From Bin87 sp965262485 (lineage in GTDB: Bacteria > Chloroflexota > Dehalococcoidia > Lucifugimonadales > UBA3495): a stretch of DNA of 64,000 nucleotides. A program made the position numbers and the translations under genes. The stretch is taken from assembly GCA_965262485.1 (NCBI GenBank), contig OZ253540.1, positions 2,914,001-2,978,000 of the forward strand, given 5' to 3'. Positions 17,039 through 24,787 of the stretch are shown here, one piece after another. Every line of letters begins with the position of its first letter. The first letter of the stretch is position 1. Below the pieces are notes generated by a model. That model searched no databases. It had not been told where the DNA came from and worked only from the letters and a program-made list of their open reading frames with translations.

Positions 17039-18067
17039 ATGAAGACGCCAAAGATGAAGACCATGGAAGGTAGCGCAGTGGAAGGCGGCGCAGTGGTGGG
17101 CATTGACGTCAGCAAAGCCAGCCTGGACGTGTCGGTGTCGGCTGGCCCGGCGCGTCGCTTTGACAACACCGAGGAGGGCATCGCCGATCTGTTGCAATTG
17201 TTGGAGGCGCAGGAGGTCGCGCAGGTGGTGTGTGAACCCACCGGGGGCTATGAACTCCAGTTGGTCAACCGGTTGCGGGCCGGGGGACTGGGGGTGCACC
17301 AGGCCCACCCCAACCAGGTGCGGGATTTCGCCCGGGCCGCTGGCCACCTGGCGAAGACTGACGCCCTGGACGCCCAGACGCTGTCGCGTTACGGCCAGGT
17401 GTTTGAACCCCCGGACACCCCGCAGCCGGATCCGGAACGTGAGGAACTGCGGGATTTGCTGCGCCGCCGCCAGCAGCTGGTGGAACAGCGAGTGCAGGAG
17501 CTGAACCGCCGCCACCAGGGAACCTCCCGCAAGGCCCGGGCTTCCACCGCCCGCCACATCGCCTGGCTGGACCAGGAGATCGCCCAGCTGGATGAGGAGT
17601 ACCAAGCCGCGTTGCAGAGCAGCGAGTCCCTGGCCCAACGCGCCGCCTGGTACCGCAGCGTGCCGGGCGTAGGGCCGCTCACCGCCGCCACCCTGACCGC
17701 CGAGCTGCCGGAACTGGGACAATACGACGGGAAGGCCCTGACCTCCCTGGTGGGACTGGCGCCCTGGTCTCGGGACAGTGGCCGGAAGCGGGGCCAGCGC
17801 ACCATCCGGGGCGGTCGCGGCGTAGTGCGCCGGGCCTTGTACATGGCGGCCCTGGCGGCGACACGCGGCCAGGGGAGCTTGCCTGATTTCTACCGTCAGC
17901 TGCGGCAACGTGGCAAAACTGGCAAAGTGGCGCTGGTGGCCGTGATGCGCAAACTGCTGTTGCAACTGAACGCCGTGGCCCGCCGCGGAACCCCCCTGGA
18001 CACAAACCCCCGGGGTACAACAACCCGGATAGAACCATCCCACCTCCAAACCCGCAAAAAGGCTTGA
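17039..18067 (+). CDS. IS110 family transposase (recombinase), intact copy
   Basis: A 342-residue DEDD recombinase. The N-terminal RuvC-like domain has VGIDVSKASLDV (Asp), VCEPTGGYE (Glu) and KTDALDAQTLSRYG (two Asp). A coiled-coil linker around residues 140-190 leads to the C-terminal Transposase_20 domain, SVPGVGPLTAATL then GLAPWSRDSGRKRG, with the Ser of DSG as the expected catalytic serine. The ATG at 17039 follows GGGAGG by eight bases; the open frame upstream belongs to the noncoding left end. In this family the protein joins element and target under guidance of the bridge RNA. Confidence 0.93.
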   Translation: MKTPKMKTMEGSAVEGGAVVGIDVSKASLDVSVSAGPARRFDNTEEGIADLLQLLEAQEVAQVVCEPTGGYELQLVNRLRAGGLGVHQAHPNQVRDFARAAGHLAKTDALDAQTLSRYGQVFEPPDTPQPDPEREELRDLLRRRQQLVEQRVQELNRRHQGTSRKARASTARHIAWLDQEIAQLDEEYQAALQSSESLAQRAAWYRSVPGVGPLTAATLTAELPELGQYDGKALTSLVGLAPWSRDSGRKRGQRTIRGGRGVVRRALYMAALAATRGQGSLPDFYRQLRQRGKTGKVALVAVMRKLLLQLNAVARRGTPLDTNPRGTTTRIEPSHLQTRKKA

Positions 18068-18206
18068 CACCCAACACAGATACTGCGAGGAGTGAAACGA
18101 CGTGGCAATCCCGTTGCCGATACGACCAACGTTTTTAATACGAACGTCGTCAAGTTGACGCGCCGGAATCCGCCGCACCACGATTCCCCGCTCCTTCCGG
18201 GAGGGG

Positions 18207-18416
18207 TTAGGGTCGGGGCAGCCGGGGCAGGTGAACGTATTCCATTCCGCAAAGCTTCCGCAGGAACCAGGCAAGGTCGTTTTTCCTGGCAAAACCGGAG
18301 AGGCCGAAGGTGTTGCGGAGGCGGACATTCACCAACCGCTGTGCGTCGGATTGTCGGAGCAGGCCGAAGAAGTCGGCGGCGGATTTTTTGGTGAAGCCGA
18401 TGGTGTAGAGTTTCAC
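18207..18416 (-). pseudogene. DUF488 family protein, 3'-truncated second copy
   Basis: Starts with GTG at 18416, which overlaps the TGA of the full DUF488 gene (GTGA). The 69 residues (KLYTIGFTKKSAADFF, LVNVRLRNTFGLSGFARKNDL, FLRKLCGMEYVHLP) are the N-terminal half of another DUF488 domain, and the frame then ends in unrelated Pro/Arg codons. The missing half includes the usual Cys-His region. The break lies about 120 bases from the right end of IS110 copy 1, in repeat-derived DNA, so rearrangement around that repeat probably removed the rest. Confidence 0.7.
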
Positions 18417-19048
18417 GGAGCATCCTCCCAAGTATCGGTTCCGGCGAGAGGCATTGCGCCGATATAGGCAAACTTATGCGCCTGACGGGTTAGGGCTTCG
18501 GCGATTACGTCGGCGCGGGAGCGGAACATATCGCCGTTGGAGGGCAACTTGTGAACATCCAGCAGACGGGCCATGGCGTCGTCTTGGCTTTCCAGGCTGC
18601 CGTCGGCCAGAATGTGGGCGACGCTGATGCCCCGGTCGGCGAGGTAGCGAGCCACCAGCAGGGTACGGTGGCATTCCAGCGGCTCTTTCTCTGTACACAG
18701 CAGGGCGATGCGGCGCTCGTCGGCGGCACGAATCACGCGGCGGACGCCGTCGTCAAACAGGTCAGTACCGGCCACTCGGTCGTATTGGACGCGGCCTTCG
18801 GGGTCGTAGCAGGAACGGTCGGCGGGTCGGCCGCCGAGTTCCCCGCCGAGGTAAGCGTAGGCGATGCCGATGTCGCCCAGCATCGGCTGCAGGCTTTCGT
18901 GGTTGAAGTGGGGGGTGTAGCGGCTATAGGGGACGGAGCGGACGTCGGTCACCTCGTCAATGCCGTGTTGCAGCAACAGCTTTATGAACGTTTCAGGTGA
19001 ATGGTTGGAGTGGCCGAGGGTGAAGATGGGGTATTGGGTTAGGGTCAC
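18413..19048 (-). CDS. DUF488 family protein
   Basis: A 211-residue DUF488 protein. Conserved features are FTLGHSNHSPETF, the strand EVTDVRSVPYSRYTPHFN, LGGELGGRP, and the late motif LLCTEKEPLECHRTLLVARYL with a Cys-His pair. The biochemical activity is not established. The GTG at 19048 is chosen because the upstream gene ends at 19063 and a GGAG lies 12 bases before it. Third gene of the toxin / HTH-dual-OB / DUF488 / DUF488-fragment operon on the minus strand; these genes are only 4-19 bases apart or overlapping. Confidence 0.82.
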   Translation of the reverse strand: MTLTQYPIFTLGHSNHSPETFIKLLLQHGIDEVTDVRSVPYSRYTPHFNHESLQPMLGDIGIAYAYLGGELGGRPADRSCYDPEGRVQYDRVAGTDLFDDGVRRVIRAADERRIALLCTEKEPLECHRTLLVARYLADRGISVAHILADGSLESQDDAMARLLDVHKLPSNGDMFRSRADVIAEALTRQAHKFAYIGAMPLAGTDTWEDAP

Positions 19049-19062
19049 GATTAGTTGCTCCG

Positions 19063-20043
19063 TCAGGGTTTGATGATGGTGGCGATCAGTTTGTAAGCAT
19101 CTCCACCAAATAATCCACCCAGACTGACGGTGAGAAAACACGATCCGACACGGTAATTACCTTCAGGTTTGCTCAGATACTCCTGACGGTAATTTGGGTC
19201 TGTCACAGAGAGCGTGTAATTTGCTCCTTCGTACTCGAAGGTTCCTCTGACCAACCAATAATCACGGTAGTCCTGATAGACAGACAATTCGAGCTCGTTG
19301 ACTTTGATCAAAGCCAGTGAACTGTCGACTTGATTCACCAACGCACCCGGGACTTGGTCGTTCTGACCGTTAATCGTGCTATAACCGTTAACCCACAGAG
19401 TTGCTTTATTATCAATCATCCCGGCTAGGTCTCCCACCGTGGCGGCGCTAACCTTCGTCCAGGGCGACAGCGTATCGAGCATCCAATTCTCACTTTGATG
19501 ATCTTTAGGGAGTGGTTCGAGAACTCGGACATCGAGGATGTCCAGGACTTGCAGCTCTGTTCCGTCGGCGTATCGTCGCTCTCCGAACGAAAACTCTTGA
19601 TAATCTTCGCTGTTCACAGGACGAATCCATCGCCCAAATTTCCCGTCAGGAAAAACCTCTTTGCCCGCGATGCATCGCTTCCCTTGCATCCGCGAATTAG
19701 CGAGGCACACGATGCGCTTGACGGTAGGTATAGTAACAGTCTCAACTCCTCCCAAATTGGTTGCCCCAACGGCCGCAGTCGTTCGTTCCAAGCGACAGCG
19801 GTAATCAGCCTCCATGCTGAGCCAAATGCTGGCCTCCAGGCCGAATTCCTCCTCAAAGATAGCGGCCAGTTCCGTGCTAAGCGGGGCACTACCGGCTACG
19901 ATGCCCTCAATAATATCCGTGGGGAGCGAATGTCGCCGGGCAAATTCAGCACAGGTAAAACCCCAAGCCTCAAGATAGTCCTCAACAACATATCCCGGCG
20001 GGGCACCGTAATCGGGCTGGTGCGGATAAGTTCGCTGCGTCAT
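19063..20043 (-). CDS. HigA-like HTH antitoxin fused to a dual-OB domain
   Basis: Residues 15-85 are an XRE/HigA-type helix-turn-helix (GYVVEDYLEAWGFTCAEFAR, TELAAIFEEEFGLEASIWL), the kind that silences a HigB toxin. Residues 105-326 are a separate beta-rich unit beginning TVKRIVCLANSRMQGKRCIAGKE, with RWIRPVN and FGERRYADGTELQVLDILDV. This matches, as far as I recall, the dual OB-containing domain that is found next to DUF488 in conflict loci and is predicted to bind nucleic acid. Ordinary HigA proteins stop near 100 residues. The toxin gene lies 20 bases upstream and the DUF488 gene 15 bases downstream. Lower GC than neighbours. Confidence 0.75.
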   Translation of the reverse strand: MTQRTYPHQPDYGAPPGYVVEDYLEAWGFTCAEFARRHSLPTDIIEGIVAGSAPLSTELAAIFEEEFGLEASIWLSMEADYRCRLERTTAAVGATNLGGVETVTIPTVKRIVCLANSRMQGKRCIAGKEVFPDGKFGRWIRPVNSEDYQEFSFGERRYADGTELQVLDILDVRVLEPLPKDHQSENWMLDTLSPWTKVSAATVGDLAGMIDNKATLWVNGYSTINGQNDQVPGALVNQVDSSLALIKVNELELSVYQDYRDYWLVRGTFEYEGANYTLSVTDPNYRQEYLSKPEGNYRVGSCFLTVSLGGLFGGDAYKLIATIIKP

Positions 20044-20062
20044 TTCGTCTTGTCGCCTCCCA

Positions 20063-20404
20063 TTAATGGTAGTCTAACATCTCGATGATGACGATTGCGG
20101 TTACGTTATCGGTGTCAATGCCGCCGTCCGGGTGGCGGGGTATCGGCTGATGGGCTGGTAAGAATACCAGCCGGTATTGGCGGTCAATATCAATGGCGTA
20201 TTGCTCATCGCGATTGCCGGTAAGCTGATGTCGCCGTTCCGGAGGCCTGGTAGAGACTTGCGACAGCGTGTCCATCCGGCGTAAAACAAGCAGTCTGGCT
20301 ATTATCGACCGAGTTCTACGCGCGCCGTATGCTCTCTGTAGGTCTGCTTCTGAACGGAAACGTCTTTCGAGGTTACTGCTAAAGCTTATATCCACTTTCG
20401 ACAC
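20063..20404 (-). CDS. RelE/ParE-fold (HigB-like) toxin
   Basis: A 113-residue protein with the pattern of HigB/killer toxins: RRFRSEADLQRAYGARRTRSIIARL, a PPERRHQLTGNRDEQYAIDI strand, YRLVFLPAHQPIP and VTAIVIIEMLDYH at the end. In characterised relatives this fold cuts mRNA on the ribosome. It is the first gene of a four-gene operon and is followed by its presumed HigA-type antitoxin, here extended by a dual-OB domain. Toxin-first order is typical of HigBA. Confidence 0.78.
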   Translation of the reverse strand: MSKVDISFSSNLERRFRSEADLQRAYGARRTRSIIARLLVLRRMDTLSQVSTRPPERRHQLTGNRDEQYAIDIDRQYRLVFLPAHQPIPRHPDGGIDTDNVTAIVIIEMLDYH

Positions 20405-20427
20405 CGTCGCCGCCCGGTATTGCCGAC

Positions 20428-21189
20428 TTACTGGTTTAGCAGCTCCATCGCAGCCCGCAGATAATCCGCCGCCGTCACAACGTCCAGCCGGTCATCCCCA
20501 TCCCGCAGCCTTCCTTCAGCATCGATGCTGACGTTGCTCCACTTGGGCAGCAGGGGAGATAGCAGTGTGGCGATGTTGTCGGCGGAGAGGCCGCCGGCGA
20601 CCACCAGGCCCAACCCGGGCGCTGCCAATGCGATGGCATCCAGATGGCGGGCAGACGCGACGGCGTCCAGCGGCCGGCCAAGTCCTTCCGAGGCATCTAC
20701 CAGCACGTCGGTTACGATGCCGGAATACCGGGCGCACCGCCTTGCGACCTCCGACGGCTCGTGATTTACCGACGCCATCGCCTCCCGGCCCACCTGGAGG
20801 ACGATGCGATTGGGGCTGCAGCGTCTTCGGTACTCAACCAGCGCCTCGGGGTCGGGCCAGGGCACGCCACGGGTCGCGTTGATTTGAACGCCGTGGCAAT
20901 TCCCGCCGCCGACTTCATTGGCGCGGGCGAGCACATTGGCCAAGTTGGCGCCGGCTCGTGGCCGGTAATGAACCAGGTTAAGGCATCGAGGGTCGTTGGA
21001 GAATATGCCGCCGATGGAATCGGGCGCCGGGCAGCGCTCCGGCGCTCCGCTCGGTCGGCCCGACAACAGCGCATTGCTGAGAAGGACGCCGCACATCAGC
21101 AGGCGTGAAGGGTTCGGCGGCAGGCCCTCCAGTACCGTTGCGACCTCGTTGGCGTTGGCGAATCCGGTGACGCCGATATAGGGAGTCAT
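20428..21189 (-). CDS. TIM-barrel protein related to phosphoribosylanthranilate isomerase
   Basis: A 253-residue protein starting MTPYIGVTGFANANEV. The strand/loop pattern (YIGVTGF, GVQINAT, RIVLQVGRE, DVLVDASEG, LVVAGGLSADNI) resembles the TrpF-type phosphate-binding TIM barrel, where the last Gly-rich loop (AGGLSADNI) holds a phosphate. There are no other tryptophan genes nearby, so a role in tryptophan synthesis is unlikely. The ATG overlaps the TGA of the acyl-CoA synthetase gene by one base (TGATG), so the two are translationally coupled. Confidence 0.6.
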   Translation of the reverse strand: MTPYIGVTGFANANEVATVLEGLPPNPSRLLMCGVLLSNALLSGRPSGAPERCPAPDSIGGIFSNDPRCLNLVHYRPRAGANLANVLARANEVGGGNCHGVQINATRGVPWPDPEALVEYRRRCSPNRIVLQVGREAMASVNHEPSEVARRCARYSGIVTDVLVDASEGLGRPLDAVASARHLDAIALAAPGLGLVVAGGLSADNIATLLSPLLPKWSNVSIDAEGRLRDGDDRLDVVTAADYLRAAMELLNQ

Positions 21190-22826
21190 CAACCGGTGGT
21201 GAGTCCCAGGGACTCGGCGGCCATCTGACGGAGCAGGTATTTTTGCACTTTGCCGCTGGACGTCATCGGGTAGTCGTCCACCACGACCAGATGGCGGGGT
21301 ATCTTGAAGGTTGCCATCTTGCCTCGGCAATAACTGTCCAGATCCGACTCGGTGATGGCCTGACCCGGCTCGACAACCACGCAGGCACAGGCCACTTCGC
21401 TGAGCCGGGGATCGGGTACACCCACCACCTGCACCTTGTTGACGGCGGGATGCGCGAGCAGGAATGCTTCGACCTCGGTGGGATCGACGTTCTCGCCCCC
21501 CACCTTGAGCAGGTCCTTGTACCGACCCATGAAGCGTACACTGTTGTCGTCGCGGATGGTTGCCACGTCGCCGGTGTGAAACCAGCCATCATCGTCGATG
21601 GCCTCTGCGGTGGCCTCGGGACGCTTGTAGTACCCCTGCATCATGGCATAACCGCGGACACATAACTCTCCCATAGCGCTGGGCGGCAGAGTTTCGCCGG
21701 TGTCGGGATCGATTACCTTGAACTCATAACCGGGCAGCGGGTGGCCGCTTTCGGTGCACCGGTCGTCGGTCGGCGCGTCCAGGTAGGAGCGCGTTGCGCC
21801 CACGCCCACTTCGGTCATGCCCCAGGCCGACAGCGTGGGACAGAGCTTCTCCTGAGCCAGGCGGGCGGTAGGCTCACTGCTGGCCATGCCGGCAGCAAAA
21901 AGAATCGTTCGCAAACTGCTCTTGTCCACGCGGTCGATGTCGGGATGGTTGACGAGGTCAAAAAAGTGGGAGTCAAAGCCGTTCATGACCGTGGCCCGCT
22001 CGGATTCCAGCAGGCGCAGAGTCTCGCCGGCGTCGAACAGGGTGGTCAGTATTATTCGAGCGCCGGTGATCCACGACATCAACGGCCCCTCATAGATGCC
22101 GAAACAGTGGAAGAGGGGCAGATACATCAAGATGGTGTCGCGGGGCGAAAAACCCATGCGGTTGGCGGCGTCCACGACGGTGCGGATGGGGTTGTGGCAG
22201 TGCATGACCCCCTTGGGGAACCCAGTGGTGCCGCTGGTGTACATCAGCAGGAACGTATCATCGGGGCTGACGGCGGCTTCACGATGGGTCAGTTCCTCGA
22301 CGGGCACCTCATCGGCGCCGGCCAGCACCGCATCCCAACCGATTGCGCCGGCGGGACGGCTGTCCCCCAGCATTATCACGTTGCGCAATGCGGGGAATGC
22401 GGCGGGTTGGAGGTTGGCCGGATCTCCGTCGGCTATCTCCGGCGCGACCTCGCCCAGCATCGCCGAGAAATCAACGGGCCCGGAGCGGTCCATGAGTATC
22501 AGGACGGCAGAATCGGAGTGGTTGACCAGGTATTCCATGTCGGTGGTGCGGAAGCGGGTATTGATGGGCACCAGCACGGCGCCAATCTTGGCCACCGCGC
22601 CGAACAGGAACAACCATTCCGCCCGGTTGGGCATCCACAGGGATACCTTGTCGCCGGGCTGAACGCCCAAACCGACCAGCGCGCGGGCAACCCGGTCGAT
22701 CTCGTCTCGAAACTCATCAAACGTCCAGCGCCGACCCTCATAAACGAGCGCCTCCCGCGAGCCGAAACGCTCCGCGGCCTGGTTGATAAGTTCACCTATG
22801 GTCTGCTTGTCAAACCACTCGGACAT
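21189..22826 (-). CDS. Class I adenylate-forming acyl-CoA synthetase
   Basis: A complete ANL-superfamily enzyme of 545 residues that activates a carboxylic acid with ATP and loads it on CoA. The P-loop (LLMYTSGTTGFPKGVMHCHN), SAWGMTEVG, GWFHTGDVATI, the hinge DLLKVGGENVDPTEVE and the C-terminal Lys motif TSSGKVQKYLLR are all present. Its substrate class is medium or branched acids by general similarity only. The downstream TIM-barrel gene is coupled by a one-base overlap. Confidence 0.92.
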   Translation of the reverse strand: MSEWFDKQTIGELINQAAERFGSREALVYEGRRWTFDEFRDEIDRVARALVGLGVQPGDKVSLWMPNRAEWLFLFGAVAKIGAVLVPINTRFRTTDMEYLVNHSDSAVLILMDRSGPVDFSAMLGEVAPEIADGDPANLQPAAFPALRNVIMLGDSRPAGAIGWDAVLAGADEVPVEELTHREAAVSPDDTFLLMYTSGTTGFPKGVMHCHNPIRTVVDAANRMGFSPRDTILMYLPLFHCFGIYEGPLMSWITGARIILTTLFDAGETLRLLESERATVMNGFDSHFFDLVNHPDIDRVDKSSLRTILFAAGMASSEPTARLAQEKLCPTLSAWGMTEVGVGATRSYLDAPTDDRCTESGHPLPGYEFKVIDPDTGETLPPSAMGELCVRGYAMMQGYYKRPEATAEAIDDDGWFHTGDVATIRDDNSVRFMGRYKDLLKVGGENVDPTEVEAFLLAHPAVNKVQVVGVPDPRLSEVACACVVVEPGQAITESDLDSYCRGKMATFKIPRHLVVVDDYPMTSSGKVQKYLLRQMAAESLGLTTG

Positions 22827-22879
22827 GGGTGGAAACCTCCAGTGTTGGCATGGATGGAATCATGGCAACTGTACCGGGG

Positions 22880-23641
22880 TTACTGAGGTTCCTGCAAGCG
22901 GCGGAGCTGTTCGCGAAGTCGCTGGATTTCGGCCTCGGCAGATTCGGCCCGGGCTTCCGCCGTTTCCCGCGCCGCTCGTTCCGTTTCCCGCGCCGCTCGT
23001 TCCTCATCGAAACTCTTAAGCCATTCGTTCGTTGCCGGGTCGTAAAAGCGCAGTCGGCAGTCGTCCCAGACTAAATCCAGGCCCAGCGTTGGGCTGTGAC
23101 CCCGTGGGCGTCCCTCGGCGTCGGGGGCTACCGGCAGCCGTTGGTATTCGCCGTTGACCAGATGCTCGCCAACCAAATTCTCGCCGTAGTGCCGGCTGTC
23201 CGCGGTTGGGTCGTAGCGCCAGTATTCGCCGATGCCGATTTGAGCATACAGGTCGCGCTTTTCGGTAAGGTCGCGCTCCGCCGTGCTTTTGGAAGCGATT
23301 TCCAGCGCGAAGTCGGGCGGCTTGCCGACGGCCCAGATGCGGTAAGTGTTGTGGTAGATGATGGTGTCAACGTCCACGTCAAAGGCGACGTAGCAGTCGG
23401 GGGAGATGCTGCGCTGGGGGCTGCCGCGCTCGTAGTAGATGAAGGTGTTGCCGTTGACGTGGGTGCGGGGCTGGCTGGAGTGGTGAGCGCGCAGGGTGGG
23501 CACCAGTTCCTGGAACACGCGGCCTTGGGTTTCAGCGTCGGGCAAGGGGATACCGTCCTCTTCGGGGTAGAAAATGTCGTCTTCGTAGAGGTTGGGGGCG
23601 TCGCTGATGGATGGTTGTTGGGGGGCGGGCTTGGTAGTCAT
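22880..23641 (-). CDS. Uma2 family endonuclease with C-terminal coiled coil
   Basis: A 253-residue PD-(D/E)XK-type protein. The core motif is seen in SPDCYVAFDVD, PPDFALEIASKSTAERDLTEKRDLYAQIGIGEYWRYDP, with the Asp-Glu-Lys nuclease residues in the expected order. The last 45 residues are a charged helix (RAARETERAARETAEARAESAE) not present in short Uma2 proteins. The ATG at 23641 overlaps the end of an interrupted antitoxin-like gene. Uma2 proteins are abundant in cyanobacteria and Chloroflexota, and their role is unresolved. Confidence 0.85.
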   Translation of the reverse strand: MTTKPAPQQPSISDAPNLYEDDIFYPEEDGIPLPDAETQGRVFQELVPTLRAHHSSQPRTHVNGNTFIYYERGSPQRSISPDCYVAFDVDVDTIIYHNTYRIWAVGKPPDFALEIASKSTAERDLTEKRDLYAQIGIGEYWRYDPTADSRHYGENLVGEHLVNGEYQRLPVAPDAEGRPRGHSPTLGLDLVWDDCRLRFYDPATNEWLKSFDEERAARETERAARETAEARAESAEAEIQRLREQLRRLQEPQ

Positions 23642-23931
23642 GGCAAACCTCGCGGGGATTGGGGTGGCCGGCGGTAAAACATACCACGTTGGGCCGTTGA
23701 CCAGTCTATAGGGATTTCCGGTATGGCAGGACGATTGCAAAGTCATTGGCCGGCCTGTTCTCTCCGCTCATCCTGAGCCTGTCGAAGGATGGTTGCCCGT
23801 GGTTCGACAAGCTCACCATGAGCGGGTGTCAAGGGACTTTGCAATCGTCCTGCCGGTATGGTAATGGTGTCGATTTGGTCGTCCGGCATCGCAGCCAGCG
23901 CGGCGAGCTCGACCTTGTGCTGGTCGATCAT
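23638..23931 (-). pseudogene. Antitoxin-like gene split by a miniature element
   Basis: The 5' part starts at ATG 23931 (MIDQHKVELAALAAMPDD) and runs to QIDTITIP, where the element at 23727-23852 begins. Removing the element and one copy of the 9-base duplication restores the frame: the text continues EIPIDWSTAQRGMFYRRP and stops at a TGA overlapping the Uma2 ATG. The restored protein (about 55 residues) matches the short antitoxins with a DDQIDT...IP...DW...RG.FY signature that usually accompany BrnT/RelE-like toxins. No toxin gene is seen next to it. Confidence 0.65.
23727..23852. repeat. Miniature transposable element (CAGGACGATTGC ends)
   Basis: A 126-base element with perfect 18-base terminal inverted repeats CAGGACGATTGCAAAGTC. 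It is flanked on both sides by CCGGTATGG (23718-23726 and 23853-23861), a 9-base target duplication. The centre contains another palindrome (CTCATCCTGAGC... / ...GCTCACCATGAGCG) and no gene. It interrupts the antitoxin-like gene. Confidence 0.85.
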
Positions 23932-24001
23932 ATCAGTGGCCTCCACCTCATGGAGTACCCTTGTGGTAGTGAGGGCGCAGTTTCGTAATAACCGCCCGAA
24001 G

Positions 24002-24160
24002 TCAGCCAAGACCGCTGGCCGGTATGGGAAAATCTTTGATGAACGACTTGGCATAGGACACCCAACCGCCCTGGTATGGCCGGCTGGTGTGCCGGATAAA
24101 AAATCCATATCGTCCGAGTTCAGCGAATCCAGCAGGATCGCCAGGTCGATACCCTGTCAG
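24002..24160 (-). pseudogene. 3' fragment of a DNA methyltransferase gene
   Basis: The minus strand encodes the same C-terminal end as the methyltransferase at 25904-27364: LLDSLNSDDMDF, then, after a one-base deletion in a T run, RPYQGGW.SYAKSFIKDFP and a natural stop at 24002. It is a decayed tail of a second, related methyltransferase, or a partial duplication from the R-M locus 1.8 kb away. The rest of the gene is gone; a Uma2 gene now occupies the upstream side. Confidence 0.65.
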
Positions 24161-24166
24161 TACTCC

Positions 24167-24715
24167 TCAAAACACCCTACTCAGGTCCACCTGCAATCCC
24201 GGGAAAAGCGGCGACGTTAGCGTTTCCGTGCGGTTGTAGCGTTCCCTAACTACCAAAACGCCATCTTCGAGTTGCAGTTGTTCGACGGTTCCAACGACAG
24301 GTTGCACTATCCAGTATTCGGCCACCCCGTAACGCGCGTACAATTCCATCTTGACGTTGCGATCCATCGCCTCCGTGGACGGCGATGCAACCTCGACCGC
24401 CAGGTCTGGCGCTCCGTGGATGTTGGGCTCGGTAACGATCTCGGCCCGACCCGCCGCAACGAATAGCAAATCGGGTTGCACAACGTTCGTATCGGACAGA
24501 TAGACATCAGTCGGGGCAACGAATACCTCGCCCAGGGCGTTGTCCCTGACGAATGACGCCAACGATACGGCCAAATTAAGCAGAACTCTCTGATGAGGTG
24601 TGGTGGGTGCTGGAGCCAAAATCAAGTCCCCATCTATCAGTTCGTAGCGGACATCATCCGGAGTATTCAGATAATCCTGGTACGTGAATTTGACACCGGG
24701 TTTGCGGGTAACCAC
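24167..24715 (-). CDS. Uma2 family endonuclease
   Basis: A 182-residue Uma2 protein: FTYQDYLNTPDDVRYELIDGDLI, VVQPDLLFVAAGR, and the catalytic stretch HGAPDLAVEVASPSTEAMDRNVKMELYARYGVAEYWIV with Asp, Glu and Lys in PD-(D/E)XK order. The GTG at 24715 is chosen because GAGGAG lies just upstream; an ATG at 24787 would add an unrelated 24-residue leader. Not in an obvious operon. Confidence 0.82.
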   Translation of the reverse strand: MVTRKPGVKFTYQDYLNTPDDVRYELIDGDLILAPAPTTPHQRVLLNLAVSLASFVRDNALGEVFVAPTDVYLSDTNVVQPDLLFVAAGRAEIVTEPNIHGAPDLAVEVASPSTEAMDRNVKMELYARYGVAEYWIVQPVVGTVEQLQLEDGVLVVRERYNRTETLTSPLFPGLQVDLSRVF

Positions 24716-24787
24716 AACCTGCTCTCCTCTTCGTGCGATATCTGATCTCCCTGGGCTGCATATTACATCTTCTGCCCACCCATGCAA

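Larger units (their letters stand above)
16817..18084 (+). mobile_element. IS110 family insertion sequence, copy 1
   Basis: Ends were set by comparing three copies. On the left, all share CTGTCAT followed by TTGTATGTTG; on the right, all share CAACACAGATACT followed by GCGAGGAG. Outside these points the copies diverge, apart from the target repeat. The target is CTGTCAT/TGCGAGGAG, split by the element. There are no long terminal inverted repeats and no target duplication beyond one or two core bases, as usual for IS110. About 220 bases of left noncoding DNA precede the transposase, and only about 17 follow it. Confidence 0.9.

Noticed and set aside
16811..18090. Simple target-site duplication around the IS110 copies
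   Set aside because: Apart from one or two core bases no duplication is present; the apparent similarity of flanks is the split target repeat.
20428..21330. Longer start at 21330 for the TIM-barrel protein
   Set aside because: The first 47 residues overlap the acyl-CoA synthetase gene and have no beta-strand pattern; the ATG at 21189 gives a family-like start with TGATG coupling.
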